A DNA stretch of 64,000 nucleotides from Muribaculaceae bacterium Isolate-037 (Harlan) (GCA_003762615.1 RIAZ01000028.1:1-64000); one strand, 5' to 3'. Shown: positions 1-7,838, counted from the first letter of the stretch. Made by a program: numbers and translations. Notes: generated by a model not told the origin, from the sequence alone.

Positions 1-688
1 TGCGCCCCACCACTATCATCAGTTCACCGAGAAGCACAAGCCATATAAAGCCTATATCCTTATGCCTGATACCTATATCCACGATCGACTGCGTGAGGAA
101 GGGCATTATCAGTTGCAGCAGACAGCCCAGCAGCAGACCACAGAATATCTGAAAGAAATACCTCTTATATTGCCGCAGATACCCCATCATGAAACGGAAG
201 GAACGCTTCTCTCCATTCCTATCATGGTCATGCCGGTAAAATTTTTCCGTCGGTTCCAATTGCATCACAATTCCGCTTGGACCGTCATCCGTCCGATTGC
301 TTATCCAATGACTTTCCAACTCATTCCGGGAGTAGTCTATCAGACCTTTCCCGGGGTCAGCCACTCTGTAGCGTCCTCCATTTCTGGAAATGTCATAGAG
401 CACCACAAAATGATTCTGGTTCCAATGCAGTATGCAGGGTAACTTGATTTCCACAAGTTCATCTGTGGTCGCTGCGAAAGTCGAGGTTTCCAGTCCCACA
501 CATCCGGCACCTTCGGCTATGCCGAGCATCGAGACCCCTGCCACGTTTGCATGGCAGAACCCGTCAAGATATTCGAGGCTGTAACACTTGCCGTAATGCC
601 GGCATATCATCGCAAGACATGCCACTCCGCACTGCATGGAGTCATGCTGCCTGATCCATTTGATTGCTTTTGAACGAAACAGATTCAT
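1..688 (-). CDS. Peptidase C39 domain ABC exporter, N-terminal part (gene runs off the left edge)
   Basis: Translating the minus strand from the ATG at 688 gives 229 residues with no stop before the window edge. The N-terminus is a C39 bacteriocin-processing peptidase: Gln14 (oxyanion), catalytic Cys20 in QCGVACL, His93 in NHFVVLY and Asp111 in ADPGKG. A first transmembrane segment starts near residue 165. Known C39 exporters cut substrates after a double glycine and export them through the inner membrane; the transmembrane and ATPase domains lie beyond the window. The ATG overlaps the stop of the barrel gene upstream (TGATG), so the two are translationally coupled. The likely substrates are the two GG peptides at 4272-4460 and 5557-5745 in the same run of genes. 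Confidence 0.93.
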   Translation of the reverse strand, partial: MNLFRSKAIKWIRQHDSMQCGVACLAMICRHYGKCYSLEYLDGFCHANVAGVSMLGIAEGAGCVGLETSTFAATTDELVEIKLPCILHWNQNHFVVLYDISRNGGRYRVADPGKGLIDYSRNELESHWISNRTDDGPSGIVMQLEPTEKFYRHDHDRNGEKRSFRFMMGYLRQYKRYFFQIFCGLLLGCLLQLIMPFLTQSIVDIGIRHKDIGFIWLVLLGELMIVVGR

Positions 689-3270
689 CATTTTTTCAGA
701 TATATGGATATCAGGAACTCGCGTCCACGGAGCTGGCTTGATCGTTCAACCTGTGATAGGGTACCGTAGGTGGTGTAGCTGTAGCTGCGCCGGTTGAGGA
801 GGTTTGTCACGGATGCTGATATTTCGAGCCGTTTGCTGATGTTGAAAGTCAGCTTTGTGTCGAGCATCAGCATCTCCTTGTAGCGTCCGGATTCAATCTG
901 GTTGCGGTAGAACTCCCCTCCGGTGGTCCATGTCAGCAGGCTGCATGGGGTCAGGGTGATGTTGCCTGAATAGATGAAGTTGTCGGAGCTGCGGCTGTCC
1001 ATGCCGGAGATCCTCATCATCGACTTGTCCCATGAGAAACGGAGTGTCCAGTTCAGTAGGTATGAGATGTTGCCGATCAGGGATGGTGACAGCAGGAATG
1101 AGTCGTTGGTGTAGTCGGTCATCACCCCCTGCGACAGCATGCTGTTATCCGTCCTCCGGTAGTTGCCCTGCAGCCTCACCGACCCGCGTATGAAGTCAAG
1201 GGTCTTGCTGAAGTTGAGCATAGCCATCGCATTGCGTGATTTCGAGGGCATCTCCCTGTAGGAATGAATGATGTAGTCACCGGCGATATTCTGCACGGTA
1301 CCGAATTTCGACCTGTTCCAACCGTAGTTGCCCATTGCGGAGAGGAATACCCCCGCCTGTGAGTTGCGGTAAGAGTATGACGCAGCCACCGACTGCCCCG
1401 ACGACGTGTAGTAGTCGCCGACTCCTGATGAGAATGAGCGGTAGTCGGTCATGATCGATGAGTCATGTATGTTGTGCAGGGATGCCGGGGAGCGTCGTGC
1501 GGACCCGCGCAGGGTGAGTGCCATCCTCGGTGTGAACCGGAACTTTACCGACAGCGACGGGGATATGAAGAGTTCCGTCCTGTCCTGAAGCCCACCGGAG
1601 AAGAAATAGGAATACATGTTGACCGGCACGTTCAGCATCAACTCAAGTTTGCGGTAGCCCCATTCCAGCTTGGGGGCGGCGAACACACGCATGTAGTTTG
1701 TGGTCAGCTGCTCCCCGGCGGCTATATTCGGGCTTTCGGTTCCCCATATATCGGTGTCGAGATTCCGGAAATATCCGGATATGCCTGCATTCAGTGAGAG
1801 GTGCAGCCCGCTGAACACGAATCCGAGTGCGGCACGTTCATCCGTGTAGAAAGCATGCTGCCTGATGCGTTCCCCGTACTCCCTGCCGTCATGGTTGACG
1901 GTCAACCTTTCGGGCAGAGAGTTCCATTCGTTGCGGCTTGTGAATGTCACGAGCCTGTTGCCGAACCGTCTGATTACCTTCAGGAGGTTGCTGACGGCAT
2001 ACTCCGGCATCCTCGCGGTCTGGGTGTTTGCGAGCGTGCCCGTGGTGTTGAGCGTCATGTCGTTCCACGACACGTCAGCCGACAGGGTGTTGTTGAGGAA
2101 ATAGGCCCGTTGGTTTACCTCGTATGAGAACTTCCCGGTCAGGGCATTGCGGTGGGAGAGGGAGTTCCTGTCCTCAAGGATCACCCTGTCGCCCGATTCG
2201 AGGAGATACGTCGTCATGCTCTCCCCTTGGGCGGTCACCCGGTCGTTGCTGTAGTCCACCTGTGCCTTGAACTCACCGTCATGGCGTGTCTTGACCAGAT
2301 GGCTTGACGACACCATCCACGACCTGTTTAGGAAGCTCCTTTTCCTTTGCAGGTTCGGGGTTGACGGTGCCGCCAGGGAGATGTACCCCTGCATTGACTC
2401 GTCGGGTCTTTCCGCCGTGAAGTCCGACAGCTGTCCGGAGAGGTTGTCGCCGGTGTTGTTCCCCTTGAAAGTGGTTATCATCTGGTATCTTCCTGTCACC
2501 ATCATCGTGAATATATCCCCATACCATAATCCCCCCTCCGGCTGCTGCGACCAACCTCCGGCAAGCGTTCCGTGGACGAGGAATGTTGCCTTCGCCCTGT
2601 TCTTGAGCCTGAGGTTTATCGCCGCGCGGTCGGAGAAGCTGAGTCCTCTGAGCACCTGCATCGGCTGGTGGTTCTCCATCACCTCGACGGCACCGATATC
2701 CTCATGGGATATGCCGTTTGTGGCGATCCCGTATTTGCCTCCGAGAAGGTCATTCCCCTCGATATAGAACTTGTTTATGTCAGTGCCCTGATACTGTATC
2801 TTCCCGTTGTTCGCCACATCGATGCCCGGCATACGTTTCAATACATCCCCTATGGTCCTGTCCTGCTTCTGGGCGAAGCTGCCTACATTATATGTGATGG
2901 TGTCGCCGTTCTCCCGTATCTGGTCCGCCTTTACGACCACCTCCTTCAGCTCGATCGCGCCATCCTCCATGGATATTGTGACGCGTTTCCCGTCGCAGAC
3001 CAACGGAGCGGAGTAGTTCCTGTATCCCAGCATTGATGCGGAGATTGTCAGGTTCTCCGTGGAGCCGTCCTTCAGTTTGATTGAGAATGAGCCGTTCTCA
3101 TCCGAGGATGCGAATCCGAGGAGCCGTCCGAAGCCGTTCTTGACCATCACGTTCGCGGCCGCCACCGGTTTACCGGATATAGCCTCTACAACATTCCCGT
3201 CTATCACAGTCTCCGCCATTGCAGCCAGCTGGCAGAGTATCATCATAATCAGTAGTATGCCCTTTCTCAT
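688..3270 (-). CDS. Outer-membrane beta-barrel protein with carboxypeptidase-like and plug domains (SusC/TonB-receptor-like)
   Basis: 860 residues. A signal peptide (about residues 1-19) is followed by a CarboxypepD_reg-like domain (about 20-110, TVIDGNVVEAISGKPV), a plug-like domain (about 115-230, with VLKRMPGIDVANNGKIQY and FYIEGNDLLGG) and a long barrel ending in an aromatic/lysine C-terminus. I see no SusD partner and no obvious TonB box, so it is not a typical glycan-uptake receptor. It lies 15 bases after a GLPGLI gene and overlaps the C39 exporter gene by one base. The same architecture recurs at 57995-60607, also next to a GLPGLI gene. Inferred role: outer-membrane partner of the GLPGLI/peptide system. 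Barrel assignment is firm; substrate is unknown. Confidence 0.85.
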   Translation of the reverse strand: MRKGILLIMMILCQLAAMAETVIDGNVVEAISGKPVAAANVMVKNGFGRLLGFASSDENGSFSIKLKDGSTENLTISASMLGYRNYSAPLVCDGKRVTISMEDGAIELKEVVVKADQIRENGDTITYNVGSFAQKQDRTIGDVLKRMPGIDVANNGKIQYQGTDINKFYIEGNDLLGGKYGIATNGISHEDIGAVEVMENHQPMQVLRGLSFSDRAAINLRLKNRAKATFLVHGTLAGGWSQQPEGGLWYGDIFTMMVTGRYQMITTFKGNNTGDNLSGQLSDFTAERPDESMQGYISLAAPSTPNLQRKRSFLNRSWMVSSSHLVKTRHDGEFKAQVDYSNDRVTAQGESMTTYLLESGDRVILEDRNSLSHRNALTGKFSYEVNQRAYFLNNTLSADVSWNDMTLNTTGTLANTQTARMPEYAVSNLLKVIRRFGNRLVTFTSRNEWNSLPERLTVNHDGREYGERIRQHAFYTDERAALGFVFSGLHLSLNAGISGYFRNLDTDIWGTESPNIAAGEQLTTNYMRVFAAPKLEWGYRKLELMLNVPVNMYSYFFSGGLQDRTELFISPSLSVKFRFTPRMALTLRGSARRSPASLHNIHDSSIMTDYRSFSSGVGDYYTSSGQSVAASYSYRNSQAGVFLSAMGNYGWNRSKFGTVQNIAGDYIIHSYREMPSKSRNAMAMLNFSKTLDFIRGSVRLQGNYRRTDNSMLSQGVMTDYTNDSFLLSPSLIGNISYLLNWTLRFSWDKSMMRISGMDSRSSDNFIYSGNITLTPCSLLTWTTGGEFYRNQIESGRYKEMLMLDTKLTFNISKRLEISASVTNLLNRRSYSYTTYGTLSQVERSSQLRGREFLISIYLKK

Positions 3271-3285
3271 ATTGTTCAGTATCGG

Positions 3286-4134
3286 TTATTCGTGAGGGTA
3301 GTCGGTCTCCTCGAAATCGAATTTCAGTATAAAGGTCTTCTTCATTTTGCTGACATCCGGAGTCTTGTCACCCAACATGCCTGACGTTGCTATCTTGTAG
3401 GCAATGTTCTCATGGTAAGCCTTCCATTTTCTCTGAAGAGATTTTATCCTATTTGTAGACTCAAAGATAGGCTGGGGTCTGTAATCGAAATACTCGACAT
3501 ATCCCGGATTCTTGTCGCTCACCTCCAATGCGGAGAAAGAATAGTCATTATTGGAATCAGATGCATGAAGTATAAGTCCGGGGAGTCCCCACAGTTTCCA
3601 CGGACCATCCGAAACCGGTATTTCCGGAGTGAACCAGACATTCCATTCCCTGCCCCTAAATTTAGTCGTGGCCATGATACATTCATAGCCCAATATGTTT
3701 GCAGTCGAGTCGGTCACATTCCATTCCGGTTTCTCCATATCCTCATCTATATTCCAGCTGCACAGGTCAAAGGAATCATGAGTCCTGATTTTCCCTTCAG
3801 GATAATTCTTGAAGATTCTAACACGCCACAATTTACCTTTGACATTATAATATTCCTTACCCTTGTATAATGAACGTATATAATCATCGTTCACGTATTC
3901 CATAGAATCTATCCACTTCCTTTTAGCTTCATAAAAGGCGCTGTATGATTTTCCTGCCTTTAGGGTCATTGAGGATATTCGAATCTTGTTTTCCCTGTCA
4001 AGCGAGTCAGTTACCATTCTCCTTTCATATTTCACTGTGATCAGAGCCGGTTCCAGCTTTATCTCAGTCGCAATCTGGGCTGAGAGAATAAACGGGGAAA
4101 TGATTGACAGTAAAAATAATAATCTGCAAAACAT
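3286..4134 (-). CDS. GLPGLI family protein, copy 1
   Basis: 282 residues with a Sec signal peptide ending near ILSAQ (residue 20), so probably periplasmic or surface-exposed. The family motif is complete in GPWKLWGLPGLILHASDS (about residues 185-202), preceded by a WNVWFTPEIPVS stretch. GLPGLI proteins are a Bacteroidetes paralogous family without a settled biochemical function. The gene follows the 62-residue peptide gene at 4272-4460 by 137 bases and precedes the barrel gene by 15 bases. Compared with copy 2 it matches at residues 1-30 and nearly so after 126, but diverges between. The context suggests a partner for the peptide or the barrel. Confidence 0.9.
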   Translation of the reverse strand: MFCRLLFLLSIISPFILSAQIATEIKLEPALITVKYERRMVTDSLDRENKIRISSMTLKAGKSYSAFYEAKRKWIDSMEYVNDDYIRSLYKGKEYYNVKGKLWRVRIFKNYPEGKIRTHDSFDLCSWNIDEDMEKPEWNVTDSTANILGYECIMATTKFRGREWNVWFTPEIPVSDGPWKLWGLPGLILHASDSNNDYSFSALEVSDKNPGYVEYFDYRPQPIFESTNRIKSLQRKWKAYHENIAYKIATSGMLGDKTPDVSKMKKTFILKFDFEETDYPHE

Positions 4135-4161
4135 ATTGTGAAATTCTTGTTGTCATTCTTA

Positions 4162-4238
4162 TAGTGGGGTGGATTATAGGTTCATGAAATATATTATGAA
4201 GAATAGCATATTACTTAACCCTTTAATCTACCCCACTA
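4162..4238 (-). promoter_or_regulatory. Imperfect inverted repeat between peptide gene and GLPGLI gene, copy 1
   Basis: Two 15-base arms (TAGTGGGGTGGATTA and TAATCTACCCCACTA on the plus strand) pair with a single mismatch around a 47-base AT-rich centre that also holds a short GGGTT/AACC pairing. It sits in the untranslated stretch between the peptide stop and the GLPGLI start and has no T-run, so an RNA processing or stability element is more likely than a full terminator. Confidence 0.6.
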
Positions 4239-4271
4239 ATTTGTTACAGTAATCTAAATGACAGGAGTCGT

Positions 4272-4460
4272 TTAGATATTGCTACCTCCACAGTATTTGT
4301 CATATCGTTCAAGCCACTTCTCCCATTGGTCGTAACCGGGGTCATCAGGACTTTCACAAGGGGGAAGTTCAGCGGCTTCTTCCTGTATTTCCTGACATTT
4401 CACAGGGTCTATCCAGCCTCCGGTCAAGGAGATGAGCTGTAGTTTAGAAATCTCTTTCAT
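4272..4460 (-). CDS. Double-glycine leader peptide precursor, copy 1
   Basis: 62 residues. The first 15 (MKEISKLQLISLTGG) look like a short double-glycine leader of the kind cut by C39 peptidases. The predicted mature part is 47 residues, acidic (12 Asp/Glu against 4 Lys/Arg), rich in Trp and Tyr, with three cysteines (22, 35 and 57 of the precursor) and a C-terminal CGGSNI. The odd cysteine count allows one disulfide plus a free or intermolecular thiol. A C39 exporter and a VKOR-thioredoxin protein are encoded in the same run. It differs from copy 2 at one residue (Ile25 against Val). No named peptide family is recognised; antimicrobial, signalling and adhesion roles are all open. Confidence 0.8.
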   Translation of the reverse strand: MKEISKLQLISLTGGWIDPVKCQEIQEEAAELPPCESPDDPGYDQWEKWLERYDKYCGGSNI

Positions 4461-4494
4461 ACTGTTGTGTTTTAGGTTTGAAATTGAAAATTTA

Positions 4495-4545
4495 TCGCAT
4501 CATAACGCGTTGCGACTTACGTTTGTAGGTTGTTTTGCAACCTGC
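4495..4545 (-). promoter_or_regulatory. Structured leader upstream of peptide gene, copy 1
   Basis: Two short hairpins lie 35-85 bases before the peptide start: TCGCA/TGCGA around 4495-4515 and an 8-base stem (with AGGTTG/CAACCT) at 4525-4545. The same sequence, with one base changed, is at 5780-5830. No good TAnnTTTG box is visible here, so this may be a processing or attenuation element within a longer transcript. Confidence 0.4.
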
Positions 4546-4570
4546 TTTTGAAAAATATATCAGTCACTAT

Positions 4571-5419
4571 TTATTCATGAGGGTAATCGGTCTCTTCGAA
4601 ATCGTATTTCAGTATAAAGGTCTTCTTCATTTTGCTGACATCCGGAGTCTTGTCACCCAACATGCCTGACGTCGCTATCCTGTAGGCAATGTTCTCCTGA
4701 GATGATTTCCATTTTCTCTGAAGAGATTTTATCCTTTTTGTAGACTCAAAGATAGGCTGGGGTCTGTAATCGAAATACTCGACATATCCCGGATTTCTGT
4801 CGCTCACTTCCAATGCAGAGAAAGTGTAGTCATTATTGGAATCTGATGCATGAAGAATAAGTCCGGGGAGTCCCCACAGTTTCCACGGACCATCCGAAAC
4901 CGGTATTTCCGGAGTGAACCAGACATTCCACACCCTGCCCCTGAATTTGGTCGTGGCCATTATACATTCATAGCCCAATATGTTTGCAGTTGAGTCGGTC
5001 ACATTCCATTCCGGCTTTTCCATATCCTCGTCTATATTCCATCTGCAGATGTCAAAGAAATCATGCACCCTAATTTTCCCTTCAGGATAATTCTTGAAAA
5101 GTTTAATGCTGGATGTCTTTCCTACAAAGTCATAATACTCCTTGCCATTGTATTGCGCACGGAAAAAATCATCATACCGATACTCAATTGAGTCAATCCA
5201 TTTCCGTTTGGCATCATAGAATGCGCTATGATTTTTTCCAGCCTTCAGTGTTAGTATGGTAGTTCTGGCCTTGTTCCCTCTATCAAGGGTGTCCATTTCG
5301 ACTTTCCTTTCATATTTCACTGTGACCATAGCCGGTTCCAGCTTTATCTCAGTCGCAATCTGGGCTGAGAGAATAAACGGGGAAATGATTGACAGTAAAA
5401 ATAATAATCTGCAAAACAT
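4571..5419 (-). CDS. GLPGLI family protein, copy 2
   Basis: 282 residues, same layout as copy 1: signal peptide to about residue 20, GLPGLI motif at about 190-195, C-terminal FDFEETDYPHE-type tail. Residues 1-30 are identical to copy 1 and residues after about 126 nearly so, while 31-125 have many substitutions (for example KVEMDTLDRGNKARTT against RMVTDSLDRENKIRIS). That pattern looks like diversifying change or recombination confined to one domain. It is preceded by its own peptide gene at 5557-5745. Confidence 0.9.
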   Translation of the reverse strand: MFCRLLFLLSIISPFILSAQIATEIKLEPAMVTVKYERKVEMDTLDRGNKARTTILTLKAGKNHSAFYDAKRKWIDSIEYRYDDFFRAQYNGKEYYDFVGKTSSIKLFKNYPEGKIRVHDFFDICRWNIDEDMEKPEWNVTDSTANILGYECIMATTKFRGRVWNVWFTPEIPVSDGPWKLWGLPGLILHASDSNNDYTFSALEVSDRNPGYVEYFDYRPQPIFESTKRIKSLQRKWKSSQENIAYRIATSGMLGDKTPDVSKMKKTFILKYDFEETDYPHE

Positions 5420-5446
5420 ATTGTGAAATTCTTGTTGTCATTCTTA

Positions 5447-5523
5447 TAGTGGGGTGGATTATAGGTTCATGAAATATATTATGAAGAATAGCATATTACT
5501 TAACCCTTTAATCTACCCCACTA
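5447..5523 (-). promoter_or_regulatory. Imperfect inverted repeat between peptide gene and GLPGLI gene, copy 2
   Basis: Identical to the element at 4162-4238, offset by 1285 bases, again between a peptide stop and a GLPGLI start. Its perfect conservation, while the neighbouring coding region diverged, argues for a function or for recent gene conversion. Confidence 0.6.
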
Positions 5524-5556
5524 ATTTGTTACAGTAATCTAAATGACAGGAGTCGT

Positions 5557-5745
5557 TTAGATATTGCTACCTCCACAGTATTTGTCATATCGTTCAAGCC
5601 ACTTCTCCCATTGGTCGTAACCGGGGTCATCAGGACTTTCACAAGGGGGAAGTTCAGCGGCTTCTTCCTGCACTTCCTGACATTTCACAGGGTCTATCCA
5701 GCCTCCGGTCAAGGAGATGAGCTGTAGTTTAGAAATCTCTTTCAT
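5557..5745 (-). CDS. Double-glycine leader peptide precursor, copy 2
   Basis: 62 residues, identical to copy 1 except Val25. Short leader ending in LTGG (residues 12-15) and a 47-residue acidic, Trp/Tyr-rich mature part with cysteines at 22, 35 and 57. It follows the VKOR-thioredoxin gene by about 100 bases and comes before its own GLPGLI gene. Two expressed copies would raise peptide dose or feed two different GLPGLI partners. Confidence 0.8.
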   Translation of the reverse strand: MKEISKLQLISLTGGWIDPVKCQEVQEEAAELPPCESPDDPGYDQWEKWLERYDKYCGGSNI

Positions 5746-5779
5746 TCTGTTGTGTTTTAGGTTTGAAATTGAAAATTTA

Positions 5780-5830
5780 TCGCATCATAACGCGTTGCGA
5801 CTTACGTTTGCAGGTTGTTTTGCAACCTGC
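5780..5830 (-). promoter_or_regulatory. Structured leader upstream of peptide gene, copy 2
   Basis: Same two-hairpin element as 4495-4545. The one base change, in the outer stem at 5811, turns a G-T pair into a G-C pair, consistent with a conserved RNA fold, though a single change is weak support. Confidence 0.4.
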
Positions 5831-5845
5831 TTTTGAAAAATGATA

Positions 5846-7360
5846 TCATTTTAGAGTAGCTACTTTGTCAGTAATTATATATTCTAAATCAGAGGAAGTG
5901 TAAATGGATGACAATAATCTGTCATTCAAGATAATTCTGGGAAATCCTGAAATATTCATTCCTAAGATCAGTATATTGAAACTCTTTTTGATTTCAGAAA
6001 TTTCGGTATTCCCTGTATTCAGATCTGATGATGGTAAGTTCGGAATTTTACCGCCACCCCATACCGATAATTCCCTGAAGAAACCATTCTTGTCAGACAG
6101 GTATTCTTGAATCCACCTGTCAATTACTTGGGAATCCTTTTTTGAGGTTGCCCCAAGCACTATATCCCATCGGAATCTCAATCCGGTTTTCAGTAATGGG
6201 ATAAATTCTGCAACAACCTTACGGCAATGGTTACACCCCGGTGAGATTACGGTTGTCACCCTGATTGGAGAATTTTCATCCCCAAACCATATCGGTGATT
6301 CAATAGCCTTTATTGGAGTGCTTTCCAATGAAATTATCTCTTCCCGACGTTTTAGCCTCAGCAACGCCATCTCCTCAACGGCATGTTCATTATTTTTTGA
6401 ACGATAGTCTGAGATAAGCCTTAATGTAAGTGCCGTAATCAGGAATATTCCGGACCAGAGTACACATACCTTTATATTTATGGAATACCGGGACATACCT
6501 ATAAACATGGCAGCCTCTGCGGCAACACAGGCAGCAACAAGAATACACAACGGACATATCTTGCCGACCTTGAACTGACCATAGACTGAATATCCAATCA
6601 TCGGAATTATTGCAGCAGCGGAGATGGAATATAAGGAACTTAGATTCCCGGATATTTCCATCAATACCGAGATTGAGGAGGCTGCCAATTGGGATAGGAA
6701 GAATACTAAAGACAGACAGCTCATCTTGAATCCTGCGACGGAACTGTAGGAAGATTTATCCACACGTTCACAATCTGTAGCAGTCGATATGTTGCATAGC
6801 CTGTCAATCATACCCCCTAAAGGCATATCCGATTTCATATAGAGACAGCAGCTTATTACGAAACCTAAAATCATAGGGATGTAATAGATTGCAGCCATCT
6901 TATCATGATGGAGAGAAATGGTTGCAAGTAGGGATATTCCCAATATGATCAGGATAAAAATCCCAAATTGCCAACCATTGGATTCTCTTGTCTGTCGGTC
7001 GTTCGTGTATATCACCACCCCATTCCAAAAACGTTCCACATCCGCTCTATCCTTTATAACCCATCGCTTGTTTTTCAGATTATAAGTTTTCAGCGAATGA
7101 CTGGTATTATCCCATTTGGCGATAATCAGGATTTCCTGTTTGTCATGTTTCAGATGCAGAAGGAATGGAGAGCCGATTTTCTCCAGATATTCCCAATCAC
7201 ATTGACCGGCATTACAGTCTAACCCGACATATTGTAGGGTCTGGATGACGGAGAGAAGGGTCGGATATATAGGAGAGGACTCCAGGAATATCCTGAGACC
7301 GTTATTGTCAACACCTTTCAGAAATAGGCTGCTATATTTGATCAATGTTTGAGACAGCAT
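5846..7360 (-). CDS. C39-like domain / vitamin K epoxide reductase / thioredoxin fusion (disulfide-forming enzyme)
   Basis: 504 residues in three parts. Residues 1-120 resemble a C39 peptidase-like fold (SSPIYPTLLSVIQTL, then IGSPFLLHLK and ILIIAKWD) but lack the catalytic Cys context, so they may bind rather than cut a leader. Residues about 130-320 are a membrane VKOR domain with loop cysteines (LCNISTATDCERVD) and the redox pair in GKICPLCILV. Residues about 355-504 are a thioredoxin-like domain with CNHC (SPGCNHCRKV). VKOR-Trx enzymes make disulfides in exported proteins. In the same run as a three-cysteine peptide and a C39 exporter, this enzyme most likely oxidises the peptide. It starts 19 bases after the preceding stop, so it shares that gene's promoter. 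Confidence 0.9.
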   Translation of the reverse strand: MLSQTLIKYSSLFLKGVDNNGLRIFLESSPIYPTLLSVIQTLQYVGLDCNAGQCDWEYLEKIGSPFLLHLKHDKQEILIIAKWDNTSHSLKTYNLKNKRWVIKDRADVERFWNGVVIYTNDRQTRESNGWQFGIFILIILGISLLATISLHHDKMAAIYYIPMILGFVISCCLYMKSDMPLGGMIDRLCNISTATDCERVDKSSYSSVAGFKMSCLSLVFFLSQLAASSISVLMEISGNLSSLYSISAAAIIPMIGYSVYGQFKVGKICPLCILVAACVAAEAAMFIGMSRYSINIKVCVLWSGIFLITALTLRLISDYRSKNNEHAVEEMALLRLKRREEIISLESTPIKAIESPIWFGDENSPIRVTTVISPGCNHCRKVVAEFIPLLKTGLRFRWDIVLGATSKKDSQVIDRWIQEYLSDKNGFFRELSVWGGGKIPNLPSSDLNTGNTEISEIKKSFNILILGMNISGFPRIILNDRLLSSIYTSSDLEYIITDKVATLK

Positions 7361-7379
7361 GAGATTTTAAACGTTAATT

Positions 7380-7778
7380 TTATAAATCCAGATAACCATG
7401 AATTACATATCCTTTAATACGGAGTCTGATTTCGATGGTACCTGTTGTTTCATATAAGAATTTGGTGAAGTCTTGTTCTGATGTAAAAGATGCAATACAT
7501 CCACCATTAGTATCGTACACATCATATAAATATATCTCTTCAGAAGATATTGAGGAAATGTCTACACTTTCATGAGTTATGATGCATACTCCTGGTTTAG
7601 ATGGCAGACGATGTCTTACCGGACCGTCGTCTACATGTTCCGGGTCTGAGTCAGAGTCTGAGTCAGAGTCTGGACTTTGTGTAACACTCACAACATAGGT
7701 CGTGTCGTCAGATGCATGTGCGATTGATGTTGATAATAACATCGCAATGAAGATTGGGAAAGTAAGGAAACCGTTCAT
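7380..7778 (-). CDS. Small secreted protein, possibly DUF3244-like
   Basis: 132 residues: signal peptide to about ASTIAHAS (residue 22), a low-complexity Ser-Asp run (about 34-46), then a compact beta-rich domain with two cysteines (about 64 and 93). The C-terminal pattern of a strand, DTNGG turn and paired strands resembles DUF3244 proteins of Bacteroides, but that match is tentative. It is the first gene after the promoter at 7801-7808 and lies 19 bases before the VKOR fusion, so both belong to one transcript. Confidence 0.7.
   Translation of the reverse strand: MNGFLTFPIFIAMLLSTSIAHASDDTTYVVSVTQSPDSDSDSDSDPEHVDDGPVRHRLPSKPGVCIITHESVDISSISSEEIYLYDVYDTNGGCIASFTSEQDFTKFLYETTGTIEIRLRIKGYVIHGYLDL
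7644..7672 (-). repeat. 12-bp tandem repeat coding for a Ser-Asp run
   Basis: The unit GTCTGAGTCAGA occurs twice plus a five-base partial copy, coding (SD)n on the minus strand. Unit loss or gain keeps the frame, so slippage would change linker length, not switch the gene off. Confidence 0.8.
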
Positions 7779-7800
7779 AAATGATGTTTTTTGTTTTTCG

Positions 7801-7808
7801 CAAAATTA
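7801..7808 (-). promoter_or_regulatory. Promoter -7 box of the peptide operon
   Basis: On the minus strand the box reads TAATTTTG, a full match to TAnnTTTG, ending 22 bases before the start of the 132-residue gene. It lies just beyond the terminator of the upstream regulator gene. A clear -33 TTG is not seen. Confidence 0.6.
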
Positions 7809-7838
7809 TTTCATTATTTTCGATATTGCGTAAAAAAG

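Larger units (their letters stand above)
3283..5842. repeat. Tandem duplication, period 1285 bp, of a GLPGLI gene plus GG-peptide gene
   Basis: Two copies (about 3283-4555 and 4568-5840) each hold a GLPGLI gene, an inverted repeat, a peptide gene and an upstream leader region. Peptide genes and intergenic parts are almost identical. The GLPGLI genes are nearly identical at both ends but differ strongly over codons about 31-125. Confidence 0.95.

Noticed and set aside
62..442. Plus-strand open frame of 126 codons at the left edge
   Set aside because: It is the reverse shadow of the C39 exporter, whose minus-strand reading has complete catalytic motifs.
688..3270. Polysaccharide-utilisation locus (SusC/SusD) at the barrel genes
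   Set aside because: Neither barrel has a SusD gene beside it; neighbours are GLPGLI, exporter and regulator genes. The same holds at 57995-60607.
7640..7675. CRISPR-like repeat
   Set aside because: Contiguous 12-base units without spacers, in frame in a coding region. No CRISPR array or cas gene was seen in the window.
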